From positions 41,321-84,656 of the forward strand of contig NZWE01000033.1 in NCBI GenBank assembly GCA_002697535.1: a DNA stretch of 43,336 nt, in the 5' to 3' direction. Below, in pieces: positions 29,579 to 38,108 of this stretch; position 1 is the stretch's first letter; every line of letters begins with the position of its first letter. Source of the stretch: Actinomycetota bacterium (lineage in GTDB: Bacteria; Margulisbacteria; Marinamargulisbacteria; GCA-2716485; GCA-002719695). The position numbers and the translations under genes were made by a program. The notes below the pieces were generated by a model that saw nothing but the letters and a program-made list of their open reading frames with translations, was not told the origin of the DNA and searched no databases.

Positions 29579-30403
29579 ATGGCGATAATACAACAAATTC
29601 CATATTATGCTTATATCAGTATTTGTGTTGATGTAATACTGGTTTATTTGCTTATATACCGCTTTCTTGCGTGGTTAAAGCGTTCTTATGCATTAGACTT
29701 AATTAAAGGGCTAATGTTAGTGATTTTAGTGTTTTTAGCCAGTCACATTTTGTCTTTAACAACTTTAAATTGGATTTTAGAGCGTTTTGCTACCGTTTTG
29801 TTGATTGTTGTTGTTATTATTTTTCAACCTGAGTTACGTCGCTTTTTGGAACGGGTTGGTGCTACAGGACAATTATTTACACTTTCGTCATCATTCCCTG
29901 AAATGAAATCAACGGCTACTATGCAGTCTTTAATTCGTGCTGTTGATTATTTATCAAGAGAAAAAATTGGTGCCATTATTGTGATAGAAGGTCAAACATC
30001 TTTGAGTCAATATTCTCATACAGGGATACAAGTTAGAGGTGATTTGAATATGGAAATGTTGTCATCTTTGTTTTGGCCTGGGTCTCCTACACATGATGGT
30101 GCGGTTATTATTAAGGATAATACGATTGAAGCGGCTGGTTGTTTTTTGCCTCTTACAGAATCTTCTATTACAGATCGTAGTTTAGGAACTAGACATCGTG
30201 CTGCTTTAGGTTTATCTGAGGTTACTGATGCTATTGTTATTGTTATTTCTGAAGAATCGGGTGTTATTTCATTGGTAGAGCATGGTGTTATGACACGATA
30301 TCTTACTAAGGAAGCTTTGCAAACTCGTTTGGTATCACTACAGTCTCAATCTGATACGGGATTTAGTGGCTTTAGTTGGAAAAATCCGTTTAAATCGTTA
30401 TAG
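29579..30403 (+). CDS. cdaA: Diadenylate cyclase CdaA
   Basis: Membrane enzyme that makes the second messenger cyclic di-AMP from two ATP (274 residues). Three N-terminal membrane helices (about 10-80) and a DAC domain with the DGA motif at 173-175 (SPTHDGAVII) and RHR at 205-207 (GTRHRAALG). The usual partner genes cdaR (ybbR) and glmM do not follow; the next gene, hom, is convergent and overlaps by six bases. Cyclic di-AMP commonly controls K+ and osmolyte balance. Confidence 0.96.
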   Translation: MAIIQQIPYYAYISICVDVILVYLLIYRFLAWLKRSYALDLIKGLMLVILVFLASHILSLTTLNWILERFATVLLIVVVIIFQPELRRFLERVGATGQLFTLSSSFPEMKSTATMQSLIRAVDYLSREKIGAIIVIEGQTSLSQYSHTGIQVRGDLNMEMLSSLFWPGSPTHDGAVIIKDNTIEAAGCFLPLTESSITDRSLGTRHRAALGLSEVTDAIVIVISEESGVISLVEHGVMTRYLTKEALQTRLVSLQSQSDTGFSGFSWKNPFKSL

Positions 30404-31684
30404 GGTTTTATAAAGTCGAATAGAGGATTCAACTTTATTGCATTGCTTTAAATTGCTAAGGGCTGTTTCTACTTCTATAAAGTTTTGATGTTCGATTGTG
30501 TTTGTGATAATTACAATTTCAGCTATATTGGTATTACTTTCTTTTTGAATAATTTTTTCGATACTAATGGATTGTTCTGCAAATTGGAGGGATACTTGCT
30601 CTAAGACCCCTGGTTCGTTTTTCACATTAATTCTTAAGTAATATTGTGACATGGTTTTGTTTAGGGGTTTTATTTGACCATCTTGGAAATTTGTTTCTAA
30701 GTTTCGTGATGATGTTTGTTGTGAAATTCCAAATGAAATATCTATAATATCTGAAATAATTGCGGATGCGGTTGGGGATCCACCAGCTCCTTTTCCCATT
30801 AACATAGCTTCTCCAACTTGGTCTCCAACAACATATACTGCATTGAATTCATTATGAACACTTGCTAATGGATGGTTAAGAGGGATTAGTGAAGGACATA
30901 CTTGTAATTCAAATTCATTGGATTCTAACTGTTTTCCTTGTGCTAATAAGCGTATAGCATATCCTAATTCAGTTGCGTAATTAAGATCTTTTAATGTTAT
31001 AGATTCTATTCCTTTATGAACAATTTCGTTTACTTGGCTATCTAACTTAAATGCGACTGCAGCTAAAATAGAACATTTGTAAGCGGCATCTAATCCACTA
31101 ATATCCATTGTTGGATCTAATTCAGCAAATCCTAAATCTTGAGCTTGTTTTAGAACGGTATTAAATTCTTTTTTTTCGTCTTTTATTTTAGTTAAAATAT
31201 AATTGGTTGTTCCATTAATAATTCCATAAAATGCTTTAATTTTATTAGCAGCAAAGCCTACCTTTAAAGCTCTAATAATAGGAATGCCTCCTCCGACAGC
31301 TGCTTCAAAGCAAATATCAACACCATTTGTATGTGCCATTTTGAAGAAATGTTTTTTGTGTTTGCTAATGACTTCTTTGTTCGCTGTTACGACATGTTTT
31401 TTATTGGTTAATGCGGTTGTTATATAGTCTAGGGCAGGGATTTCTCCTCCTATCACTTCTACTACTATTGAAATGTTTGGATCATTTAGAATGTCATTTA
31501 CATCTGTTGTTAATAAGGATGGGTCTGTTATTAAATTTGAATATTTTTCTGGTGATCTTACAGCTATTCTTTTTATTATTAGAGGACGTCCAATTCTTTT
31601 TGATATTAATGATCCATTTTCATTTAATATACGGTATATATCTTGACCTACATTTCCAAATCCAATTAAACCTATTTCTATCAT
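30398..31684 (-). CDS. hom: Homoserine dehydrogenase
   Basis: NAD(P)-dependent enzyme that makes homoserine for threonine and methionine, 428 residues. N-terminal Rossmann motif GFGNVGQDIYRIL, TANKEVISKH, GIINGTTNYIL and DPTMDISGLDAAYK, and a C-terminal ACT domain (from about 345: YLRINVKNEPGVLEQVS), which suggests amino-acid feedback. Single gene, ribosome site AGGAA. Confidence 0.96.
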   Translation of the reverse strand: MIEIGLIGFGNVGQDIYRILNENGSLISKRIGRPLIIKRIAVRSPEKYSNLITDPSLLTTDVNDILNDPNISIVVEVIGGEIPALDYITTALTNKKHVVTANKEVISKHKKHFFKMAHTNGVDICFEAAVGGGIPIIRALKVGFAANKIKAFYGIINGTTNYILTKIKDEKKEFNTVLKQAQDLGFAELDPTMDISGLDAAYKCSILAAVAFKLDSQVNEIVHKGIESITLKDLNYATELGYAIRLLAQGKQLESNEFELQVCPSLIPLNHPLASVHNEFNAVYVVGDQVGEAMLMGKGAGGSPTASAIISDIIDISFGISQQTSSRNLETNFQDGQIKPLNKTMSQYYLRINVKNEPGVLEQVSLQFAEQSISIEKIIQKESNTNIAEIVIITNTIEHQNFIEVETALSNLKQCNKVESSIRLYKTL

Positions 31685-31791
31685 GATTATTTCCTGTTGA
31701 TTGTTACTATATCAATCTAAAAGCATTTTTAAAAGTTAAATCATTTATTTTTATATTTCTATTTTTTTACTTACTTACTAGAATAGAGTTA

Positions 31792-33222
31792 ATGAGTCTT
31801 TCTAATTTATTATTAATTGAAATTCAAAATCATACTGTGACTGTATCTTTATATAACTCAGTTGGTAAAGTTTTGGATGAGCAAAGTCGATTGTTTGATT
31901 GTCATCATTCTAATGATTTTGGTAAATATGCTGATGCGAATGAATTTTTATATGCAACTCGATCTGCCATTAATAGTTTGATTGTGTCTTTACCCAAGCG
32001 ACATGTTATTCATTCTATAGGTATTGTTGGCCAGATGGATACATTTTTATTTTGTGATCAGGAATCAGGGATGGTTTTAACGCCATCTTTTTATTTAGAG
32101 GATGATCGAGCTTTGGATACTTATATGAATATAAAAAACACATCTATTATTCGTAATTATAAAGATATAACTCATCAATCTTTGTCACGTTATTCTCTTT
32201 TTACTCATTTAAAATGGTTTCTTGAAAAGGGAATATCTTTATTTTCTTTTTCGCCACAACGTAGTCTTTGTATGAGTTTGGAATTATATTTATTATTTAA
32301 TTTAACAGGTTTAGAAGCTTTTCAACAAGATTTAGTCTCAGCATCTTCAACTGGGTTTTTTGATTTTAAAGATAAAGATTTTAGTTCTATTATTATTAAG
32401 GATCTTAAATTAAACCGAAAGTGTTTTCCAGAATTAGTTTCTCCATTTTCAATGCAACAAAAAAGTAAGGGGTTTATTCCTTTAAAAGATGGTATTCCAG
32501 TTAATTTTATGACTCATTCTTCTGTTAAAAATTGGTTGTTTGATTCTCAAATACAGTGTGGCGCAATTAATATTCATATTTCAAATCGTCATATTAGTTT
32601 AGAACAACATATGGGATTAGAAATGTTGGATTCTAATAATTTTGTTTCAAAGTCTCTTGTTGTTAAAGCTCAAGAGGAATTTTATTGTTTAAAAGATTCT
32701 ATTACAGTTCCATTTTTTTCTGATAAATTACTTTCATTACCTTTTTCTGATATTGTTTCAAAACAAGTTGTTTCTTCTAATTCTCAATCTTGGGTTGTAT
32801 TGAATCCAGATAGTTCTGATTTGAATCAAGAATTTGCCCTTATTAATAAGGGGGGAGATTCATTAGATTCTATGTTTGAAAGAGCTTTGTTAGAGGGGTT
32901 GTTTAATGTTTTACGATTAAAAATAGCTAACTTTGAAACTGTTTCAGCATTGTCTCCACATACATTTTATTGCACATCGACACTTGATATTCATGATTCT
33001 GTTTGGCAACTTTGTGCTGATATTTTTCAGCATCCTTTAGTTATTGTTGATATGGAACAATCACATTTAGGGTTTATGTCTGAATTACAAGGTGTTATTC
33101 AAAATAAATCTTTTTCTAAGCCGTATCAATCTAAAATTATTACGCCAGTTCAGGATCCTATTTCTAGTTATGCGCGTTATCAATCATGGTTATCTTATTA
33201 TCAAAAGATTTTTAAAAATTGA
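31792..33222 (+). CDS. Divergent FGGY-family kinase homologue, probably inactive
   Basis: 476 residues. The fold is recognisable by layout: GIVGQMDTFLFCDQESG at 77-93 (like the GIxGQ block of xylulokinases), DDRA, ELYLLFNLTG ... SSTGFFDF at 164-192, FPELVSPFS, and a C-terminal VWQLCADIFQHPLVIV at 404-419. The functional motifs are gone. The N-terminal DxGTT phosphate loop reads IEIQNHT (9-15); the region of the catalytic Asp, normally AGAGDQ, reads NFMTHSS (238-244); the GGG adenosine loop reads YCTST (393-397). I infer a pseudokinase. Its ATG has no ribosome site, and a TAGAAT -10-like hexamer lies seven bases upstream, so a leaderless transcript is possible. Confidence 0.6.
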   Translation: MSLSNLLLIEIQNHTVTVSLYNSVGKVLDEQSRLFDCHHSNDFGKYADANEFLYATRSAINSLIVSLPKRHVIHSIGIVGQMDTFLFCDQESGMVLTPSFYLEDDRALDTYMNIKNTSIIRNYKDITHQSLSRYSLFTHLKWFLEKGISLFSFSPQRSLCMSLELYLLFNLTGLEAFQQDLVSASSTGFFDFKDKDFSSIIIKDLKLNRKCFPELVSPFSMQQKSKGFIPLKDGIPVNFMTHSSVKNWLFDSQIQCGAINIHISNRHISLEQHMGLEMLDSNNFVSKSLVVKAQEEFYCLKDSITVPFFSDKLLSLPFSDIVSKQVVSSNSQSWVVLNPDSSDLNQEFALINKGGDSLDSMFERALLEGLFNVLRLKIANFETVSALSPHTFYCTSTLDIHDSVWQLCADIFQHPLVIVDMEQSHLGFMSELQGVIQNKSFSKPYQSKIITPVQDPISSYARYQSWLSYYQKIFKN

Positions 33223-33253
33223 AATTTTTTCTAATTTCGACTAACGTTCGTGT

Positions 33254-33916
33254 ATGTCTTTGAATCTTATTATTAATACGGCTGTAGAGCCTTTTGGGTT
33301 TTCTTTAGCAAAAGATGGGCGTTGTTTGGTTTCAATTAAGCAAGGTGGAGATCGCCATTTTTCTGAATCTATGATTTCGATGATTGATCAATATTGTCGT
33401 TTATATGCTCAGGGTTTATGTGATATTGATAGTATTGGAGTTGTTAATGGGCCTGGTAGTTATACAGGTATTCGTATTGGTGTTTCTTATGCGAAAACGT
33501 TGGCATATTCTTTGAATTGTCCTGTGGTTGGTTTATCTTCTTTAGAATCATTAGCTGTTCAGTCTATTAGTCAGTCTTCTGTTTTTGCTGTTATTTTATC
33601 GGCTAAACCTCAACACGTTTATTTTCAGCTATTTAATTGTGTTAATACTATTAACCCTATTTCTGATTTAGTATTACTTCATATAGATGATTGTTTTAAT
33701 TTGCTTGAATCATTTAAGTCACGTTTAGATTGCTTTGTTTGTTCTAAATTACCTTTGTTTGATAGGTGCTCTTTTCAGCATTTGCAATTTCATTCTGTTG
33801 ATATTGATTGTAGTCGATTATTTGTTTTATTGAACAAAACATTACAAGCTGTAACGGATCCTTCTGTGAAGAATCTATCTTTAAATTATATTTGTCAGCC
33901 TAAGATAGGGGCTTAG
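33254..33916 (+). CDS. tsaB: tRNA threonylcarbamoyladenosine protein TsaB
   Basis: Scaffold partner of TsaD in making the t6A modification of tRNAs that read ANN codons (220 residues). N-terminal actin-like fold with NTAVEPFGFSLAKDG, and the hallmark NGPGSYTGIRIGVSYAKTLAYSLNCPVVGLSSLE. The C-terminal half is less conserved, as is usual. tsaD and rimI, which are frequent neighbours, are absent. No ribosome site is visible before the ATG. Confidence 0.93.
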   Translation: MSLNLIINTAVEPFGFSLAKDGRCLVSIKQGGDRHFSESMISMIDQYCRLYAQGLCDIDSIGVVNGPGSYTGIRIGVSYAKTLAYSLNCPVVGLSSLESLAVQSISQSSVFAVILSAKPQHVYFQLFNCVNTINPISDLVLLHIDDCFNLLESFKSRLDCFVCSKLPLFDRCSFQHLQFHSVDIDCSRLFVLLNKTLQAVTDPSVKNLSLNYICQPKIGA

Positions 33917-33962
33917 TTATATGTTTAAGATATTTTGAAATGGGGAAGACAATAGTGTTATC

Positions 33963-36389
33963 ATGAAAAATTTAATACATTCTGTACTACTTTGTGTAGT
34001 GTTAAGTACCATTATAAATGGATTTTCTGTTTATGATATGTCAAAGAATCATCTATCTGTTAAATCATTAGGTATGGGAACTGCTTATACGGCCTTTGCT
34101 GAAGGAGAAGCGGCTACATTGCTTAATCCTGCGGCTCTTTCTTATCCAGGTTCATCATATTCTTTTCAGCAATTAGATTATGATAAATTGGATTATAACC
34201 TTTATCAGGCTCATTATTATTATAATAATCCGATTGGTATTTCGTCTGTTATCAAAGAAGATTTTCAAGGTAATAAATTAACGATGAATTCGGTTGGATT
34301 AGGGGCTTTTAGTCAGAATGGTGTTAGTTGGGGGGTAAATTATAAATCTATTTTTGGAAATTATGATAATCAATCTGTTAAAGGGTGGTCTTCTGATTTA
34401 GGCGTGTTAATTCGTTTATATCCTGGTTTAAATGCTGGGTTTTTAATTCAAGATATTTATTCTAAAGATTTAAATTTAAATACAACATTTAAAGGTGCTT
34501 TAGCAGGGTTTTTAAATAATAATTTATTGGGATGGTCTCTTGAAGTATCTTATGATAATCAAATAAAAAAAGTTGTTACGACAAGTTTTGGAACGGAGTT
34601 TCTTTTATCAGATACCTTGGTATTTCGTTCTGGTATTAATAAAACAGCTTTGTTTTCAGGGGCTAGTTTGCAGTTACCATTTGTTAATTTAGAGTTTGGA
34701 ATCAAAAATGATTTGCAGGATTTAAAAGGTAATTATTATTCAACTTCATTTAAATTTGGTAGAGGATCAGATATTGCTAAATTTAGAAAGCGATATGCTT
34801 TGTTTAAGCGATCTGCTTATGCTGAAATGGTTATTGGGGGTAATGTTCAAAAGGGAAAGTCCGAAGTGAGTTTGTTAGGGGGATATAAAATTGGGTCTAA
34901 TGATTTGTTAAAGTTAATTCATCATGCAAATCAAGATTCTTCATGTCGTGGATATATCATTAGAATTGGTAATTTTCGGTCTTCTTTAACGGATTTAGGC
35001 TTGGTTCAAGAGATTCGGGATGAGTTATTAAAGTCTAAAGAATTTGATAAAAAAATTATAGTTTACTTAGAAGGATCGGTTGGATTGCCTGAATATTATT
35101 TAGCATCATTGGCTGATCTTATTGTTATGCCTCCTTTAGGAACATTAAGTCAGTTTGGGATTGATATTGAAGTTCGAAAAGCGTCTGATTTTTTTGAGAA
35201 ATTAGGTATTCATACAACTGTTTTTACTTCAGGTAAGCATAAAGCATCAACGGATCTTTTTTCAGATTCATTAACGGATTTAGATCGAGAACATTTGAAT
35301 TATTTGATTTCGGATTTATTTCAAGATGTTAAAGATCAAATTAAAGTGTCTCGTCAGTCTGTTTCAGATGCTATTGAACGTATTTCAGATGGATCTATGA
35401 TTACGGCTAAAGATGCAAAAGAAATGGGTTTAGTAGATCGTTTAGCGTATTGGCCGGATGTTTATTCAATTGTAGATAATTATGACTCTGAGTTGGAGAA
35501 ATTGAACTTAACAGATTTTATGGTTTCTAAACAACCGTCTATGTTTCATTTTTTTAATCGTATTGCTGTTCTTGAAGTAGATGGTTCTATAGTGAATGGT
35601 AATAATTCAAGCAATTTTATTTTTGGTGGAAAGGCTACAGGAGCAGAGGAATTTGATCGACTTGTTGATAAAGTTAGTGAGGATGATAAATTTAAAGGTG
35701 TTATTTTAAGAGTTAATAGTCCTGGAGGTAGTGTATTAGCATCGGATCGTATCTATACAGCAATTGAACGCTTAAAAAGTTCAGGTAAAAAAGTATATAC
35801 ATCTATGGGATCTATAGCAACTTCAGGTGGGTATTATGTTGCGGCTAATTCAGATAAGATTTATGCCAATGCTTCATCTATTACGGGTAGTATTGGTGTT
35901 GTATCTTCGTTTCGATCTTATAGCAAACTTGGAGATGAAATAGGTGTTCAAACGGACTCTATTAAAACGGGTAAATTTATGGATATGTATTCATCATTAA
36001 ATGAATTGGATAATGTAGAAGAAAAGCTTATTAAAAACTTTCAAGATAATTTTTATCAAGAATTTGTTTATAAAGTGAAGTCTAATAGACGCCTAACGGA
36101 TGAAGAAGCTTATACTGTTTCTCAAGGACAACTATATACAGGTAAACAAGCCCAAAATATGAGAATAATTGATGATATTGGTGGGTTTTATGATGTTGTT
36201 GACGATTTAGCTAATGATTTAAATATTGAGGATCCAGATGTTGTTTTTATTCGATCTTCGAGTTCGTTTAGGTTGCCATTTGGTAATGCGACTGTTAAAT
36301 CTCAGTTTTATGAAGTTATTTCATCATTTATTCCTATGCTTGGATCCTCTTATCTTGCAGAAGATGCATTACAGTTTGATTTTAAATAA
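33963..36389 (+). CDS. sppA: SppA-type signal peptide peptidase fused to an N-terminal beta-barrel-like domain
   Basis: 808 residues in three parts. Residues 1-22 are a cleavable-looking signal peptide. Residues 25-285 are an outer-membrane-barrel-like domain: it opens with SLGMGTAYTAFAEGEAATLLNPAAL, the start pattern of FadL/PorV-type barrels, and continues with alternating aromatic beta strands. Residues about 290-790 are two tandem S49 protease repeats as in 67-kDa SppA. The catalytic pair is present: Lys427 in GKHKAS and Ser621 in ATSGGYYVA, 194 residues apart (200 in E. coli). Standard SppA has an inner-membrane anchor; here the domain order predicts a protease held at the outer membrane, facing the periplasm. 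Confidence 0.9.
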   Translation: MKNLIHSVLLCVVLSTIINGFSVYDMSKNHLSVKSLGMGTAYTAFAEGEAATLLNPAALSYPGSSYSFQQLDYDKLDYNLYQAHYYYNNPIGISSVIKEDFQGNKLTMNSVGLGAFSQNGVSWGVNYKSIFGNYDNQSVKGWSSDLGVLIRLYPGLNAGFLIQDIYSKDLNLNTTFKGALAGFLNNNLLGWSLEVSYDNQIKKVVTTSFGTEFLLSDTLVFRSGINKTALFSGASLQLPFVNLEFGIKNDLQDLKGNYYSTSFKFGRGSDIAKFRKRYALFKRSAYAEMVIGGNVQKGKSEVSLLGGYKIGSNDLLKLIHHANQDSSCRGYIIRIGNFRSSLTDLGLVQEIRDELLKSKEFDKKIIVYLEGSVGLPEYYLASLADLIVMPPLGTLSQFGIDIEVRKASDFFEKLGIHTTVFTSGKHKASTDLFSDSLTDLDREHLNYLISDLFQDVKDQIKVSRQSVSDAIERISDGSMITAKDAKEMGLVDRLAYWPDVYSIVDNYDSELEKLNLTDFMVSKQPSMFHFFNRIAVLEVDGSIVNGNNSSNFIFGGKATGAEEFDRLVDKVSEDDKFKGVILRVNSPGGSVLASDRIYTAIERLKSSGKKVYTSMGSIATSGGYYVAANSDKIYANASSITGSIGVVSSFRSYSKLGDEIGVQTDSIKTGKFMDMYSSLNELDNVEEKLIKNFQDNFYQEFVYKVKSNRRLTDEEAYTVSQGQLYTGKQAQNMRIIDDIGGFYDVVDDLANDLNIEDPDVVFIRSSSSFRLPFGNATVKSQFYEVISSFIPMLGSSYLAEDALQFDFK

Positions 36390-36582
36390 GGTTTCTTAGT
36401 TTTATTTTAAATAATATAAATTCTACCGGTTTAAGCCAGTTTAATAATAATATTATGATTGCTATCGTTATTATGATTAAGATACTAATGCTATAAAGGG
36501 ATGTTTTTTTTGATTGGTTAACTTTATTAGATACTTTTTTTTCATAATTATTAATTTTATTTTTAAATTTTTCTAAACTCAC
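36382..36582 (-). CDS. Small single-helix membrane protein after motB
   Basis: 66 residues from a GTG start, six bases after the motB stop. The first 25 residues are basic and charged, followed by one long hydrophobic helix (about 29-48) and a short tail. No family was recognised. The operon position suggests a stator-associated or accessory role, but this is inference. Its last eight bases overlap the convergent sppA. Confidence 0.6.
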   Translation of the reverse strand: MSLEKFKNKINNYEKKVSNKVNQSKKTSLYSISILIIITIAIIILLLNWLKPVEFILFKIKLRNLI

Positions 36583-36588
36583 AAGTAT

Positions 36589-37251
36589 TTATTTGAAATT
36601 TCTGTGTATATAAACTTCAATACGACGATTTTTTGCTTGGTTTTTAAGATTAGACGTTCCATCTCGATTTTTGTTGGGGACTAATGGGTATGCATCGGCC
36701 ATTGCAATAGCTCGTACTCGTTTTTTAGGAATTCCTGCTTTAATAAATTCTTTAAGGACATTGGTTGCACGATGTGCGGATAGTTCCCAATTAGATTCAT
36801 ATAATTTTGTTTTTATGGGCATGTTATCGGTATGGCCTTCTATTTTTACAATATAATCATCGTATTTTGATTCTTGGATGGCTTTTGATATATGACTTAA
36901 CATGGGGATCATGATTTTTTTTAGTTTAGCTGATCCTGATTGAAATAAAACTTGTGATGAAAATCTTAATTTGAGACCTAATGGATCTGGTGTGATTGAT
37001 ATTTTTCCTTCTAGTTGTTCGTTTTCTACTATTTCATTAAGTTTTTCATTCATGGATGAAAAGGGTTGTTCAGATTCGGTTTTTTTAAAGGTATCACTAA
37101 TACCTGATGCCATTTGTTCAACTTTTGCTTGATCTATGGATGACACTGATAATAATAATACAAAAAATGCCATTAATAAGGTGATGCTATCAGAATATGT
37201 CATTAACCAACTTTCGTCAGCTACGGGTCGTTGTTTTAATTTTTTGCCCAT
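36589..37251 (-). CDS. motB: Flagellar motor stator protein MotB
   Basis: 220 residues. One N-terminal membrane helix carries the ion-binding Asp21 in WLMTYSDSITLLMAFFVL, followed by a plug/linker and a C-terminal OmpA-like peptidoglycan-binding domain (IEGHTDNMPI ... ANWELSAHRAT-like stretch ... NRRIEVYIHRN). It starts inside the motA stop as TAATG. The residues around Asp21 do not clearly separate H+ from Na+ types. Confidence 0.95.
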   Translation of the reverse strand: MGKKLKQRPVADESWLMTYSDSITLLMAFFVLLLSVSSIDQAKVEQMASGISDTFKKTESEQPFSSMNEKLNEIVENEQLEGKISITPDPLGLKLRFSSQVLFQSGSAKLKKIMIPMLSHISKAIQESKYDDYIVKIEGHTDNMPIKTKLYESNWELSAHRATNVLKEFIKAGIPKKRVRAIAMADAYPLVPNKNRDGTSNLKNQAKNRRIEVYIHRNFK

Positions 37252-38057
37252 TAATCTTTTTTAGTTAGATCAATCCAACTATCAGGAGGGATGAATCGAT
37301 TGACTTGATCTTGTATTTCAAAACTTGGTTTTCCTTCGCTTAATAGTACTAAGCTTTCCATTAAAATTATATTTCTATATCGTACCATTTCTAATGTTTG
37401 TCTTACTTTTTCTGCGGCTGGTTTGAAAATTAATTGTGCAAAAATAACACCGTATAAGGTTGTTAATAAGGCTAATGCTAAACCAGGGCCTACATTAGCT
37501 ATATCTCCCCCCATATTATCTAACATGATAATAAGACCAATTAAGGTTCCTATCATTCCAAATCCAGGTGCAAAGCCAGCCATGGTTTGTAAAATATTGG
37601 CATCAATCATTTGTCTTTCAACAATTGATTCAATAAGATCTTCAATTAATAGTCTCAGTTGGCTTCCTTTTACACCCGTTGAAATTAAATCTTTACTATA
37701 TTGGATGATAGGATCTGTTATTTTTTGTGTTTCAATAATATTTTCTACTGCTTTAAATCCTTCTTTATTATTAATTTTTGACCATTCAATAACACTTAAA
37801 GCATCTTGGGTTAGTTTTTTAGAGCTAATATGTTGAGGGAAAAAAATTCCAAATAAGCTTAATACACTTCGCATGACATATTTTGCATGATAGGAGATCA
37901 TGGTTGCTGCAAATGTTCCACCTAAAACCATAATGACACTATTTAAACTTACAAAAATCATGTAGTTTTCTGTACTATTAATAATAGCAACAACAAATAA
38001 GCCTACGCCAAATACGATTCCTAGAAATGTCCATAATGAAAATATGCGTTTTACCAT
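37251..38057 (-). CDS. motA: Flagellar motor stator protein MotA
   Basis: 268 residues with four membrane helices and a cytoplasmic domain after helix 2. Typical blocks are NSVIMVLGGTFAATMISY, the cytoplasmic EWSKINNKEGFKAVENII, and APGFGMIGTLIGLIIML plus LALALLTTLYGVIFAQLIFKPAAEKV. Forms the ion channel with MotB. No other flagellar genes are in the window. No clear ribosome site. Confidence 0.96.
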   Translation of the reverse strand: MVKRIFSLWTFLGIVFGVGLFVVAIINSTENYMIFVSLNSVIMVLGGTFAATMISYHAKYVMRSVLSLFGIFFPQHISSKKLTQDALSVIEWSKINNKEGFKAVENIIETQKITDPIIQYSKDLISTGVKGSQLRLLIEDLIESIVERQMIDANILQTMAGFAPGFGMIGTLIGLIIMLDNMGGDIANVGPGLALALLTTLYGVIFAQLIFKPAAEKVRQTLEMVRYRNIILMESLVLLSEGKPSFEIQDQVNRFIPPDSWIDLTKKD

Positions 38058-38077
38058 AAAATTGAATACTTATTAAG

Positions 38078-38105
38078 AGTATAGCTTAAGTAATTCATAT
38101 TTCAA
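38078..38105 (-). promoter_or_regulatory. Promoter of the motA-motB run
   Basis: On the minus strand TTGAAA (38105-38100), a 16-base spacer and TATACT (38083-38078) in the 51-base gap after gdhA. A 5-bp inverted repeat ATACT/AGTAT (38066-38082) overlaps the -10. No sigma-28 motility promoter (TAAA-N15-GCCGATAA) was seen. Confidence 0.55.
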
Positions 38106-38108
38106 TTA

